DNA of 40,750 nt from Candidatus Rokuibacteriota bacterium (GCA_003220495.1 QHSP01000090.1:1-40750), one strand, 5' to 3'; numbered from the stretch's first letter, positions 1 through 8,133 are shown. Program-made: numbers and translations. Notes: generated from the letters alone by a model not told the origin.

Positions 1-1732
1 CCTCGTCCATCAGATGACGGGCGATCTGCGCCAGCAAAACGGGATCGTCGTGCACGACCGACACGGTGTCGCCAGCGCCGACCTCGGCGGCGGTCGTCTG
101 GCGCGCCCATTTCCTCACGGCCTCCTCCAGCGCCTGACGGACGCCGGCGTCGGCCCCGGCCCGCATCAGCCCGCCGAAGCCCTGGACGTCGCCCGTGAGG
201 ATACAGAGGGCGCGCGTCGTGACGGCGCGGTCTTCGCTCGGTGTCCCTCGCCACCCGCGGCCATAACCCACGATATCGACCCGGTCGATACGAGCGAGAT
301 ACCCTGGGCTCAGGCGACCGATCACGTCCGACAGCACGGGGTGCACGAGGTAGCGGCTCGCGCGCGGCAGCACGCCGTCGGGCTCGAGCGTGCCCTCGCC
401 CGGGCGCAGGAATCGCTGGACCCAGTCGCCTCTGACCAGGTCGTGGTGGAGATGGCCGAGGAGACCGACGCGGTAGAGCGCGCAGAACACGTGCCGCTCG
501 TCGACGGCGGCGCCCTCGAGGCGGTGGTTCTGGAACAGCTCTTCGACCTCGTCGCGCGTGAGAATGTGCCCCGGAATGCGCCCGAGGAACCGCTCCAGGT
601 CGAGGTCGCCGACGTACGGGGCGATCTCGGTGAGATACTCGCGCGCGATCTCGGTCGCCCCGAGGTTCACCGCCTCCTTCACGCGGTGCTCATGGCGCCG
701 CTCGTCGGGCCGCAGCGCCGCGAGCCGTTCGCCGATGGTCATCAGATCTCGCGGCCGCAGCAACGTGTGCCGGCACACGTAGTCGAAGGCGTCTTCCTCC
801 TCGCCGGTGTAGACGTGGCTGATCTTCGTGCGGCCGAGGAACGCCTCGATCGGATCCGCGCGCAGCCGTCCAGGCCGGACCATCCGGTCCGACTTCTCCA
901 GGCGGATGTTGTTCACGAAGATCTCGCGCAGGCTCTCGACCGGATAGACGATGTCGACCGCGCTGCCGCGATACTGCTGGGACATGACGGTCGTCTGCAG
1001 GCGCGCGTACGCTTCCTTGCGGACAGCGGCGAAGACCTTCAGGTGGTGGTTGATGCGGCGGAGCTGGTAGGCGACCTCGACGAGCCCCAGCTGGGCGAAG
1101 TACCATATGCTCGGCGACAGCGGACCGGTGACGCTCGGCAGGCTGGCGCGGCTCTCGATGTGCTTGTTGAAGTACTCGTCGACGCCGTCGATGAAGATCG
1201 CGACCGGCGAGCTGACCGCGCGCAGCCGCGGCAGGAGATGTCCGTCGGTGTCGGCGGCGGCGCGCTGCAGCTCGCTGGGCGTGAAATCGAGGAGCCGGAC
1301 GAAATGGTCGATCACGCCGTGAAGGCGCTCGTCGGTCATCAGGCCGGTCAGCTTCGCCGTCACCCGGAGGCCGTCGGCCCGGCCGAGGTGCTTGAGCGCC
1401 GTCGCGGCGATCGCCGTGAGCCAGAGCTTCGACCAGGGCAGGGACGACGCGGCGAAGAAGGCGAGCGCGTCCTTGCTGAAGACCTTGTCGCCGATCGGCT
1501 TGTCGAGGAGATTGCCGGTCGGCAGGCAGGCCGCCCGTCCGTCGCGCTGGTAGAGGATGCGCTTGGCCTTGAGGAGGAGCGTCTTGCCGAAGCCCTTCGT
1601 CCCGATCACGATGAACTTGTCATCGCGATCGAGATTCAGGAAGCTGTCGATCTCCGGCGTATGGTGCAGGAGAGCGTCGTCGAAATCTTCGGCGACGCGA
1701 ATGTCGTCGGCGTCCACGGTCCACGCGCGCAT
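1..1732 (-). CDS. STAND-like P-loop ATPase (Sll1717 type) fused to a cyclase-fold domain, partial
   Basis: The minus frame is open from ATG at 1732 (GGAG five bases upstream) to the window edge, so the C-terminus is missing. About 577 residues are visible. Residues 44-51 read GTKGFGKT, a Walker A loop. Near residue 178 FIDGVDEYF is a Walker B of the STAND type (DGxDE). Further on, FAAVRKEAY and a LRPRDLM segment match what I recall of P-loop ATPases of the Sll1717 family, followed by a winged-helix-like stretch. From about residue 515, ALCILTGDVQGF and later VGAGDTVSVV look like the first strand and the beta hairpin of a class III nucleotidyl cyclase homology domain, each with a candidate metal-binding Asp. 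STAND-type architecture suggests a ligand- or damage-sensing switch. The cyclase assignment is by motif only and activity is unproven. Confidence 0.75.
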   Translation of the reverse strand, partial: MRAWTVDADDIRVAEDFDDALLHHTPEIDSFLNLDRDDKFIVIGTKGFGKTLLLKAKRILYQRDGRAACLPTGNLLDKPIGDKVFSKDALAFFAASSLPWSKLWLTAIAATALKHLGRADGLRVTAKLTGLMTDERLHGVIDHFVRLLDFTPSELQRAAADTDGHLLPRLRAVSSPVAIFIDGVDEYFNKHIESRASLPSVTGPLSPSIWYFAQLGLVEVAYQLRRINHHLKVFAAVRKEAYARLQTTVMSQQYRGSAVDIVYPVESLREIFVNNIRLEKSDRMVRPGRLRADPIEAFLGRTKISHVYTGEEEDAFDYVCRHTLLRPRDLMTIGERLAALRPDERRHEHRVKEAVNLGATEIAREYLTEIAPYVGDLDLERFLGRIPGHILTRDEVEELFQNHRLEGAAVDERHVFCALYRVGLLGHLHHDLVRGDWVQRFLRPGEGTLEPDGVLPRASRYLVHPVLSDVIGRLSPGYLARIDRVDIVGYGRGWRGTPSEDRAVTTRALCILTGDVQGFGGLMRAGADAGVRQALEEAVRKWARQTTAAEVGAGDTVSVVHDDPVLLAQIARHLMDE

Positions 1733-1774
1733 GGCAGCTCCGAGGCGTAGAGGATAATCCAGGTCGGAGCGATC

Positions 1775-2569
1775 ATGAAGACGGACTTGCTGCTGATTCC
1801 GATGAGCGCGCGCTACCGCGACATGCGCGCCGCCGCGGTCGCCGCCGAGGAGGCGGGATTCGACGGGCTCTGGATCTGGGATCACCTGCGTGATCCGGAC
1901 GCCGAGAGCGGTCCGGGCGTGCCCGAGGCGTGGACGGTCCTGACGGCGCTCGCCGAGGCGACCCGGCGCATCTCGCTCGGGCCGCTGGTCCTGAACGTCG
2001 CAAACCGCCATCCCGGCGTACTGGCCAACATGGCCGCCACGTTCCAGGCGGTCTCAGGGGGGCGGCTGCTCCTCGGCATCGGCGCCGGCGGCAGTCAACG
2101 GACGCCCTACGCCGCCGAGCAACGGGCGATCGGACAATCGGTCGAGCGTGACGAGGCGCGCGCCGGCAAGGTGGTCGAGGCGATCGAGCTCATACGGCGA
2201 CTCTGGTCGGGTCACGCCGGATTTCTGAGACCGGAGCCACCGCCGCCGATCATCGTCGGCGGCTTCGGCCCCCGCATGGCCTCCATCGCGGGCCGCCACG
2301 CCGACGGCTTCAACACGCAGGCCATGCACCCGCGTCTCGCCGACCTCGCCCGCCTCGCTCGCGACGAGCACACGAAGGCAGGCCGCAACGCCGCAGACTT
2401 CATCCTCACGGTCTTTGCTGGCCTCGACGAACGCTGGCTCAAGTCCGACTCTCGCGTTCGCCCGATGCTGGAGGGCATCGGCGTCACCCGCCTGATCCTC
2501 CTCATCGAGCCCCCATTCGACGTCGACGAAATCCGCGCCGCCGGAGCTCTGCTTACCGACCGACGGTAG
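1775..2569 (+). CDS. LLM class flavin/F420-dependent oxidoreductase (short form)
   Basis: This 264-residue protein starts at ATG with GGAG five bases upstream. It has the luciferase-like monooxygenase TIM barrel signature: an N-terminal strand, the AEEAGFDGLWIWDH helix-turn, a TRRISLGPLVLN strand, the SGGRLLLGIGAGG phosphate/cofactor loop near residues 91-103, and a PPIIVGGFGPRM strand. Such enzymes use FMN or F420 to oxidise small organic substrates in the cytoplasm. It is shorter than the usual 300-350 residues because the region after the IVGG strand is compact. It is divergent from the ATPase gene (42 bp apart) and convergent with the FAH gene. The substrate cannot be read from the sequence. 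Confidence 0.88.
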   Translation: MKTDLLLIPMSARYRDMRAAAVAAEEAGFDGLWIWDHLRDPDAESGPGVPEAWTVLTALAEATRRISLGPLVLNVANRHPGVLANMAATFQAVSGGRLLLGIGAGGSQRTPYAAEQRAIGQSVERDEARAGKVVEAIELIRRLWSGHAGFLRPEPPPPIIVGGFGPRMASIAGRHADGFNTQAMHPRLADLARLARDEHTKAGRNAADFILTVFAGLDERWLKSDSRVRPMLEGIGVTRLILLIEPPFDVDEIRAAGALLTDRR

Positions 2570-2581
2570 CGAGCACTAGGA

Positions 2582-2605
2582 TCTGTTGCGTACCTTCAGA
2601 ACAGA
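2582..2605. terminator. Weak possible bidirectional hairpin between convergent genes
   Basis: TCTGTT (2582-2587) and AACAGA (2600-2605) form a 6-bp stem with a 12-base loop. It lies in the 53-bp gap between two convergent stop codons. There is no U-tract on either side, so intrinsic termination is doubtful. Confidence 0.2.
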
Positions 2606-2622
2606 CGGCCGCGGTCAAGAAG

Positions 2623-3564
2623 CTAGCGCGCAGCGGCCGGCGGACGATTGCGCGTGACGGCGTCGGGGTGAGTCGAATCGGCCCCCATGTAAATGCCTTT
2701 GTCCCACGTCCGCTTGAGCGGATCGCGCACGTCGAGTCGCATGCGCCCGATGCCGTGGATCTCGAAATCCACGACCTCGCCGTCCTGCAGCGGCCCGAGC
2801 CCCTCGTGATTCGTGCCGCACGCGATGAGATCGCCGGAGTTGAGCGTCATGATCGTCGTCGCGAACTCGACGAGCTCAGGCACCAGGTGCTCCATGTCGT
2901 CGGTGTTGTAGTTGTGGCGCAGCTGACCATCCACCCAGAACTGCACGTGGACATCGTTGGGATTCGGGATCTCGTCGATCGTGGCGATGCACGGCCCGAT
3001 CGGCGCGAACGTGTCGAACGATTTCCCGAGCCAGCTGCCGGTCTTCCACGTCCGCCGACCTTCACCGCGCGCCGACACGTCGATCATGCCGGTGTAGCCG
3101 AAGACGGCGGTGCGCCAGTTGTCGCGCTTCACCGATTTCGCCGGGCCCTTGATGACCAGCGCCAGCTCGGCCTCGTGCATGAAAATCCAGGGCTCGGTGA
3201 ACTCCGGCAGCACGATCGTGTCGCCCGGGCCGATCACCGCGTCCGAGCTCTTGAGGAACATGTTGAGCGGCCGGGCTTCGAGGGCTCCGTGCTCCCAGTA
3301 GTTCGCGATGCACGCGAGGATCTTGCCCGGCCGCGGAAGCGGCGCGCGCAGCCGGACGTCGGCGAACGGCAGCACCTTGCCGTCGCGCGCCAGCCGCTCG
3401 AGCGCCGGACGCAGGCGGTCGAAGTTGTCGATGACCCCGGTCATCGTCGCCGTGGGCGTCGCGCCCGCGGGGACCGCGTCGGCGATGCTCACCACTCCTC
3501 GGTCGGTGAAGAGTCCGGGCAGGAGCTCGGGCTTCCCAGCGATCTGAAACGTGACCAGCTTCAC
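2623..3564 (-). CDS. Fumarylacetoacetate hydrolase (FAH) family protein
   Basis: This 313-residue protein starts at GTG (3564) behind AGGAGGG. The N-terminal part resembles the small FAH-like cap domain. The second half holds the FAH catalytic barrel: FMHEAELALVIKG carries the E-x-E metal pair, followed by the GYTGMIDVSARGEGR and SFDTFAPIGPCI segments and a LNSGDLIACGT strand near the C-terminus. FAH-fold enzymes hydrolyse, hydrate or decarboxylate 2-oxo acid intermediates using Mg2+, often late in meta-cleavage of aromatics. It is transcribed divergently from the VOC/amidohydrolase operon from a near-consensus promoter, so the two may serve one catabolic route. That link is inference. Confidence 0.87.
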   Translation of the reverse strand: MKLVTFQIAGKPELLPGLFTDRGVVSIADAVPAGATPTATMTGVIDNFDRLRPALERLARDGKVLPFADVRLRAPLPRPGKILACIANYWEHGALEARPLNMFLKSSDAVIGPGDTIVLPEFTEPWIFMHEAELALVIKGPAKSVKRDNWRTAVFGYTGMIDVSARGEGRRTWKTGSWLGKSFDTFAPIGPCIATIDEIPNPNDVHVQFWVDGQLRHNYNTDDMEHLVPELVEFATTIMTLNSGDLIACGTNHEGLGPLQDGEVVDFEIHGIGRMRLDVRDPLKRTWDKGIYMGADSTHPDAVTRNRPPAAAR

Positions 3565-3630
3565 GATGCCCTCCTCGTTCCCCAGTGAGATACCCCGTGC
3601 AGGACGCGGTCACCGGCCTCGGCGCGCGCA

Positions 3631-3659
3631 GACATAGCGCCGGCCGCGACCAGTGTCAA
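3631..3659 (-). promoter_or_regulatory. Sigma-70-like promoter for the FAH gene
   Basis: On the minus strand TTGACA (3659-3654), 17 bases, then TATGTC (3636-3631) form a near-consensus promoter 67 bases before the GTG start of the FAH gene. On the opposite strand TGTAGACT (3675-3682) could be the -10 of the divergent operon, so the two promoters would overlap back to back. Confidence 0.6.
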
Positions 3660-3746
3660 GCGCCACATATTCGCTGTAGACTGTGCCCTCGGCGAGGCGT
3701 TCAACCCAGGCGAGGAGGGCGAGGAGAACAGGGAGGAGGGCTGAAG

Positions 3747-4100
3747 ATGGTCAGGGCCAACGGGATCGACCATATCGTGCTGCATGTCACTGATGTGGCG
3801 CGGGCGAAGAAGTTCTACACCGAGGTCCTGGGCATGACGGTCTACCGAGAGAGCGACCGCCAGGCCTTTCTGCACGCCGGCCCGCAGGGGGTGGCCCTCT
3901 TCGAAAAGCAGGGAGACACCCCCCTGGCAGCGGGTAACGATCTCAACCACCTGGCCCTGAGCGTGGCCGCCGGCACCTACGAAACGCTCAAGGCCGATCT
4001 GGAGAGCTACGGCGTGAAGGTGAGCGGCCGCCCTGGAGAGGACCGGTGCATCTACTTTAGCGACCCCGACGGGCACCGCTTGCAATTGATGGTGCGCTGA
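3747..4100 (+). CDS. VOC family protein (glyoxalase/dioxygenase fold)
   Basis: The chosen ATG at 3747 has GGGAGGAGG just upstream and gives a 117-residue protein. The open frame extends further 5' but that part is not protein-like. Two beta-alpha-beta-beta-beta modules are visible: one starts at IDHIVLHVTD, the second at LNHLALSV and ends with YFSDPDGHRLQLMV. The usual VOC metal triad would be His, His, Glu. Here both His are present but the last ligand is Gln (in RLQLMV). VOC proteins include extradiol dioxygenases, glyoxalases and antibiotic-binding proteins. It heads an operon with an amidohydrolase (24-bp gap) and a second VOC gene, which suggests catabolism of an aromatic or related compound. 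Confidence 0.85.
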   Translation: MVRANGIDHIVLHVTDVARAKKFYTEVLGMTVYRESDRQAFLHAGPQGVALFEKQGDTPLAAGNDLNHLALSVAAGTYETLKADLESYGVKVSGRPGEDRCIYFSDPDGHRLQLMVR

Positions 4101-4124
4101 GAGAGCTGACCGAAGGAGGGGGCC

Positions 4125-5270
4125 ATGAGAGACGGCCTGCGCGCGTGGGACGCTGATACGCACGTCAATCCTGCCGCCGAAGTCCTCGAGCGGTACGTCG
4201 ATCCGAGCTTCCGACCCCGGCTGCCCGAGCTTGCGGCGCACCGGCACGCGACAGGCCAGATCGGGGGCACGCCCGGGACCCATCAGTACCGTGTGGGCAC
4301 GAAGTTCTATCGGCGGATCCTCGGCGAGGCGACCGCTCACGAGACTTTCACCGGAAGAGGCACCAACTGGAGGGGGACGAGACAGCCGAGAGCAGGGGTG
4401 CAAGACGATCTGGCCGAGAACCGCATCAAGGACATGGACGACGAGGGCACCGACGCGCATCTGCTGATCCCGACGTCCTGGGTGAGCGTCGTGGGCCTGC
4501 CGGATGTCGAGCTCGAGATCGGGTTGATTCGCGCCTACCACCGCCACGCGGCCGACTTCTGCGGACAGTTTCCGGCGCGTCTCAAGACGATGATCGTCGC
4601 CTCGACGCGCTCGGTCGACGAGGCCGTGAGCGAGATCCGCAAGTGGGGGACGTCCAAGTGGGCGGTTGCGGTCTGGCCCCTGCTCGCCAAGGACATGCCC
4701 GTAGATCATCCTGACCTGGAGCCCATCTGGAAGGCAGCCCAGGAACACGACCTGGCGGTCATGCATCACAGCCTGACCTGGAATCCCCCGTATTTCCCCG
4801 GCTACCAGGATCTCTGGGACAACATCTTCCTGGGCCGCCTCGCCTCCCACCCGTGGGGTGGCATGCGGTTCATGGCCGCCTTCATCGGCGCGGGGATCAT
4901 GGACCGCTACCCCAGCCTTCGCATGGGCATCCTCGAATGTGGCTCTGGCTGGCTCCCGTTCTGGGCCAAGCGCATGGACGAGCAAGCCGTGTACGTCGGA
5001 GGCGTGGCGCCTCTCAAGCATGCCCCGAGCGAGTACATGACCAGCGGGCGCTTCTTCTGCAGCATCGAGCAGCACGAGGGCGAGGACATGTACAACTACG
5101 TCCGCAGCGTCCTCGGCGACGACGTCCTCATGTACGCCTCGGACTATCCCCACTCGGAGTGCCAGTTCCCGAACTCGGTGGACAACATCCTGAAGTGGAA
5201 GAGCCTCAACCCGGACACGAAGAAAAAGCTCCTGTGGGACAATGCGGCGAGGTTCTACAAGCAGACTTGA
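4125..5270 (+). CDS. Amidohydrolase family protein (amidohydrolase-2 / decarboxylase-like)
   Basis: This 381-residue metal-dependent hydrolase starts at ATG 4125 with AAGGAGG upstream. Near the N-terminus DADTHV (residues 9-14) supplies the D-x-H metal site. LAVMHHSLTW gives the His on the next strand. A conserved DRYPSLRMGILECGSGWLPFW block and the YASDYPHSE motif, with the terminal catalytic Asp, are typical of the amidohydrolase-2 group. That group includes ACMSD, gamma-resorcylate and 5-carboxyvanillate decarboxylases. The product is probably a zinc or manganese enzyme that decarboxylates or hydrates an aromatic ring or muconate-type substrate in the cytoplasm. Flanking VOC genes support a role in the same pathway. 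The exact substrate is unknown. Confidence 0.88.
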   Translation: MRDGLRAWDADTHVNPAAEVLERYVDPSFRPRLPELAAHRHATGQIGGTPGTHQYRVGTKFYRRILGEATAHETFTGRGTNWRGTRQPRAGVQDDLAENRIKDMDDEGTDAHLLIPTSWVSVVGLPDVELEIGLIRAYHRHAADFCGQFPARLKTMIVASTRSVDEAVSEIRKWGTSKWAVAVWPLLAKDMPVDHPDLEPIWKAAQEHDLAVMHHSLTWNPPYFPGYQDLWDNIFLGRLASHPWGGMRFMAAFIGAGIMDRYPSLRMGILECGSGWLPFWAKRMDEQAVYVGGVAPLKHAPSEYMTSGRFFCSIEQHEGEDMYNYVRSVLGDDVLMYASDYPHSECQFPNSVDNILKWKSLNPDTKKKLLWDNAARFYKQT

Positions 5271-5278
5271 GGTGAGAT

Positions 5279-5785
5279 ATGCCTGAGATCAGCGGGTTGG
5301 GACACGTGGGCCTCTTCTGCAACGACCTGCCGAAGATGCGGAGCTTCTACGCCCGGATCCTCGGTCTCACGATCAGCGACGAGGACATGGCGCGCGGCAT
5401 CTGTTTCCTGAGCGCCGCCCCCGACGCCGAGCACCATGAGCTGGCTCTGGTGCAGGCCAAGGAGCCCGGACAGAAGACGCACAACGTCCAGCAGGTGTCG
5501 TTCAAGGTGAAGACGCTGGACGACGTGCGTGCGTTTTACCATCGGCTGCAGCAGGAGGGCATGAAGATCGACCGCACGGTCACCCATGGGATCGCCTGCA
5601 GCGTCTACTTCTACGATCCCGAAGACAACCGGGTCGAGCTCTACTACACGACTCCGTACAAGGTGCGTCAGCCGTTCGGCGAGCACATCGATCTGGACGA
5701 GCCCGACGCCAAGCTGCTGGCCTTCGCGCAGTCGTTCGAGGAGAAGAAGGGGCCGCCTCGCGGCGCGCAGCAGCCGGTGGCGTGA
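5279..5785 (+). CDS. VOC family protein (second copy in operon)
   Basis: This 168-residue protein starts nine bases after the amidohydrolase stop, so it is co-transcribed. The first VOC module begins GLGHVGLFCNDL with the expected His. The second begins VQQVSFKVKTL, where the normal His ligand position is Gln. The last strand NRVELYY keeps the Glu. The C-terminus has an extra 45-residue tail rich in charged residues. Homologues act as extradiol dioxygenases or glyoxalase-like lyases. The missing His is the mirror image of the upstream VOC protein, which lacks the Glu. The two may complement each other or act as non-canonical metal sites. Activity is not predictable from sequence alone. Confidence 0.85.
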   Translation: MPEISGLGHVGLFCNDLPKMRSFYARILGLTISDEDMARGICFLSAAPDAEHHELALVQAKEPGQKTHNVQQVSFKVKTLDDVRAFYHRLQQEGMKIDRTVTHGIACSVYFYDPEDNRVELYYTTPYKVRQPFGEHIDLDEPDAKLLAFAQSFEEKKGPPRGAQQPVA

Positions 5786-5830
5786 TCCGTCGGCCGGGCG
5801 AAATAATCCTCGGGCGTCGCCCGTACTCTC

Positions 5831-6439
5831 TTGGGAGACGGCGAGGAGCGTACGGTCATAGAGACCGGCCATGGAGCGGCCCCGAGCCCGGAGACAGACG
5901 ACCGGCGAGCAGAGCTTGACCTTGCGCGTCGCGCCCGCCACGGCGATGCGGCGGCCTTCGACGCGCTGGTGCTTCGCTTTCACCGGCCCGTCCATCGGTT
6001 CTGCTGGCGACTGCTCCGGTCGGCTGACGCCGAGGACCTCGCCCAGGACACGTTCGTCCGGGCCTTCGTCCACTTCGAGCGGTTCGATCCGGAGCGGCCG
6101 GTCCTCCCATGGCTCATCGCCATCGCTCGCCGGCTCTGCCTGGACCTGCTGCGGCGGAGGAAGGTGATGGCCAGGACGGAGACGATGACGAGCACAGGCC
6201 CGCCGGCGCCAAGCCCCGAGGGCGAAGCCTCGCTGCGGGAGCAGCTGTCGCGCCTCGATCAAGCTCTCGGCGATCTCGACGAGGGACCTCGCGAGGCGAT
6301 CGTCCTCTTCCACATCGAGGAGATGTCGTACCGGGACATCGCCGCCGCCCTCGAGGTGCCGATGGGCACGGTGATGACGTGGCTCCATCGAGGCCGCGCC
6401 CAGCTCAAGAGGGCGCTGGAAGGCGCGCCCATCCCATGA
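5831..6439 (+). CDS. ECF-type RNA polymerase sigma factor
   Basis: This 202-residue sigma-70 family protein of the extracytoplasmic function class lacks regions 1 and 3. Region 2 spans about residues 35-110 (DAEDLAQDTFVRAFVHFERF, then PWLIAIARRLCLDLLRRRK), and region 4 lies at the end (SYRDIAAALEVPMGTVMTWLHRGRAQLKRAL), a helix-turn-helix for the -35 element. The furthest in-frame start is TTG at 5831, with no Shine-Dalgarno. GAGGAG at 5841-5846 has no standard start codon at the right distance, so the start is uncertain. The stop overlaps the next gene (ATGA), which encodes a membrane protein that may act as its regulator. Confidence 0.9.
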   Translation: MGDGEERTVIETGHGAAPSPETDDRRAELDLARRARHGDAAAFDALVLRFHRPVHRFCWRLLRSADAEDLAQDTFVRAFVHFERFDPERPVLPWLIAIARRLCLDLLRRRKVMARTETMTSTGPPAPSPEGEASLREQLSRLDQALGDLDEGPREAIVLFHIEEMSYRDIAAALEVPMGTVMTWLHRGRAQLKRALEGAPIP

Positions 6440-6831
6440 GCCAGCGGCCCGACGAGAACGGCCAGCTCACCAGGCTGCTCCAGGCGCTTGCAACGCCGGA
6501 GCCATCGGCCGAGTTTCTTGCCGGCGCGCGGCGCCGATATCTCGAGGCGGTCGAGGCGCGCGACCGGCGTGCCGTCCTCACTGGCCTCGCGGCCGCCCTC
6601 GTCGGTCTGGTGGTGATCGCAACTCTGCTGACGACGGCGATCGAGCCAGCCGCCCTCGTCGCCGGCCTCGCGGAGGCAGCGGCCGACCTCGCCAGATGGA
6701 CGACCGGCGTCGGCGTGGTCATCGCCCTCGTGCCGCTCGCGATCTGGACTTCATTGGCTCTGGGCTCCACCGCGGCGGTTCTGTCACTGGTCCTCATCGC
6801 GCGGACACGATCGCTGGCGCTCGTGAAATAA
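6436..6831 (+). CDS. Small membrane protein, putative anti-sigma partner
   Basis: ATG overlaps the sigma factor stop as ATGA, giving translational coupling and a 131-residue product. The first 50 residues are soluble and charged. They are followed by hydrophobic helices (around AVLTGLAAALVGLVVIATLL, VVIALVPLAIWTSL and AAVLSLVLIA), so there are two or three membrane spans with a short cytoplasmic N-terminus. Position after an ECF sigma gene suggests an anti-sigma factor. However, the HxxxCxxC zinc motif of ZAS-type anti-sigma factors is absent. The function is inferred from context only. Confidence 0.75.
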   Translation: MSQRPDENGQLTRLLQALATPEPSAEFLAGARRRYLEAVEARDRRAVLTGLAAALVGLVVIATLLTTAIEPAALVAGLAEAAADLARWTTGVGVVIALVPLAIWTSLALGSTAAVLSLVLIARTRSLALVK

Positions 6832-6873
6832 GCCGAGCGCTCGACCGTACTCCCGGGCGAAGGGAGATCGGAC

Positions 6874-8055
6874 ATGACCGCAGCCAAGCTGATCGTCGTT
6901 CTCGCCGTCGCTCTCATGCTTCTGCCGGGCCTCGCCTGGGCGGCCACGCCGGACAGCCGGCGGCTGGAGGGCCGACTTCCCGACAACTCTCCCGCCGTCT
7001 CCATCGATCAGCCGCGCGGCACGGTCCTCGACGCGCTGAGCGCGATCGCAAAGCAGACCGGCTGGAGCCTCGTGGTCACCGCGCCCGAGAGCGCGACCAC
7101 GCACCCGCTCACCCTCCAGGTTTCAAAGCGCCCCGCCGGCGAGGTGCTCGATCTGATCCTCGAGGCCGGCTCGCTCCGGGCGTCGTTCGCCGAGGGCGTC
7201 CTCCGAGTTCGCTCGGACGGCGCCGCAGCCTCCGGGGATTCCTGGCGCGAGCGAAGGCGTGAACGGCGCGGTCGTCACGGGTCCGAGCGCGTGGTGTTCG
7301 GCCAATCCCTGAACGTCGCCGCCGAGGAGACCGTCGACAAAGCCGTCGCGGTCGGCGGCTCCGTCACCATCGCGGGCCACGTGCGACGAGATGCGGTGGC
7401 GGTCGGCGGCTCCGTCACACTCCTGCCGGGCGCCCGCGTCGAGGGCGATGCGGTCGCGATCGGTGGCGCGGTGTCGATCGACCAGGGCGCCACGCTCGAG
7501 GGCGACAACGTGAGCCTCGGTGGCGCGCTCCCAACGGGGGTCGGCTCACTCACGCGCTGGGTGGTCGGCGGGCGGCCTGGCTTGCACTCGATGCTCGGCT
7601 TCGCCTCGCGGATGACGCGCGCCGTCCTGCTCTACGTCATCGCGCTGCTCATCGCGGTCGCGTTTCCCGATGCCTTCTCCCGCATCAAGACGTACCTGGT
7701 CAATCGGCCTGGTCTCTCGGCGCTCGGCGGGCTCGCCATCATTTTCGGATTCGTTCCGCTCTGCGTGCTGCTGGCGGTGACGATCATCGGCATCCCGCTC
7801 ATCCCCGTGGCGGTCATGCTCCTCGTGGCCCTGCTGCTCTTCGGGTTCACCGTCTCGGCGGGATGGCTCGGCGAGCGGATGCCGCTCCTTCAGGAGAAGA
7901 CGCCGGTCAAGACGGTCGCACTCGGAGGCGTCGTGCTCGCCCTCGTCGGTCTGGTGCCGTGGATCGGCACGGCGGCGCTCATCCTCGTGGCCGCGTTCTC
8001 CGCCGGCGCGACGCTCCTCTCCCGCTTCGGGCGCACGGTGGCGGTGACCGTCTAG
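6874..8055 (+). CDS. Exported STN-like / bactofilin-like repeat membrane protein
   Basis: This 393-residue protein starts with a signal peptide (hydrophobic VVLAVALMLLPGLAWA, cleavage near residues 23-24). Residues of about 45-115 (SIDQPRGTVLDALSAIAKQTGWSLVV onward) look like a secretin/TonB short N-terminal (STN) domain. After an Arg-rich linker come glycine/valine repeats such as DKAVAVGGSVTI and DAVAVGGSVTLL, which resemble the right-handed beta-helix of bactofilins and polymer-forming cytoskeletal proteins. The C-terminal third has four or five membrane helices. The gene follows the sigma factor and the small membrane protein and is probably their co-regulated effector in the cell envelope. 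Confidence 0.8.
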   Translation: MTAAKLIVVLAVALMLLPGLAWAATPDSRRLEGRLPDNSPAVSIDQPRGTVLDALSAIAKQTGWSLVVTAPESATTHPLTLQVSKRPAGEVLDLILEAGSLRASFAEGVLRVRSDGAAASGDSWRERRRERRGRHGSERVVFGQSLNVAAEETVDKAVAVGGSVTIAGHVRRDAVAVGGSVTLLPGARVEGDAVAIGGAVSIDQGATLEGDNVSLGGALPTGVGSLTRWVVGGRPGLHSMLGFASRMTRAVLLYVIALLIAVAFPDAFSRIKTYLVNRPGLSALGGLAIIFGFVPLCVLLAVTIIGIPLIPVAVMLLVALLLFGFTVSAGWLGERMPLLQEKTPVKTVALGGVVLALVGLVPWIGTAALILVAAFSAGATLLSRFGRTVAVTV

Positions 8056-8069
8056 GCCAGAGGCGGCGC

Positions 8070-8097
8070 TTGAAAGAGTCGGGGCGAGGCGTGTACT
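8070..8097 (+). promoter_or_regulatory. Candidate promoter for the amidohydrolase/LLM/RidA operon
   Basis: TTGAAA (8070-8075), a 16-base spacer and TGTACT (8092-8097) resemble a sigma-70 promoter. It sits 36 bases before the ATG of the amidohydrolase gene and just after the preceding stop codon. Confidence 0.4.
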
Positions 8098-8133
8098 CTC
8101 CGGGCACCTCGTCGAGGTAGAGGAGGCTCGCCC

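Noticed and set aside
14-1750. Long open frame on the plus strand over the ATPase region
   Set aside because: It is the antisense shadow of the ATPase gene. It reads Arg/Glu/Val-rich with no domain, whereas the minus frame has Walker motifs and a cyclase-like fold.
3561-5153. Minus-strand 530-codon frame under the VOC/amidohydrolase operon
   Set aside because: Shadow of the plus-strand genes, low-complexity composition and no motifs.
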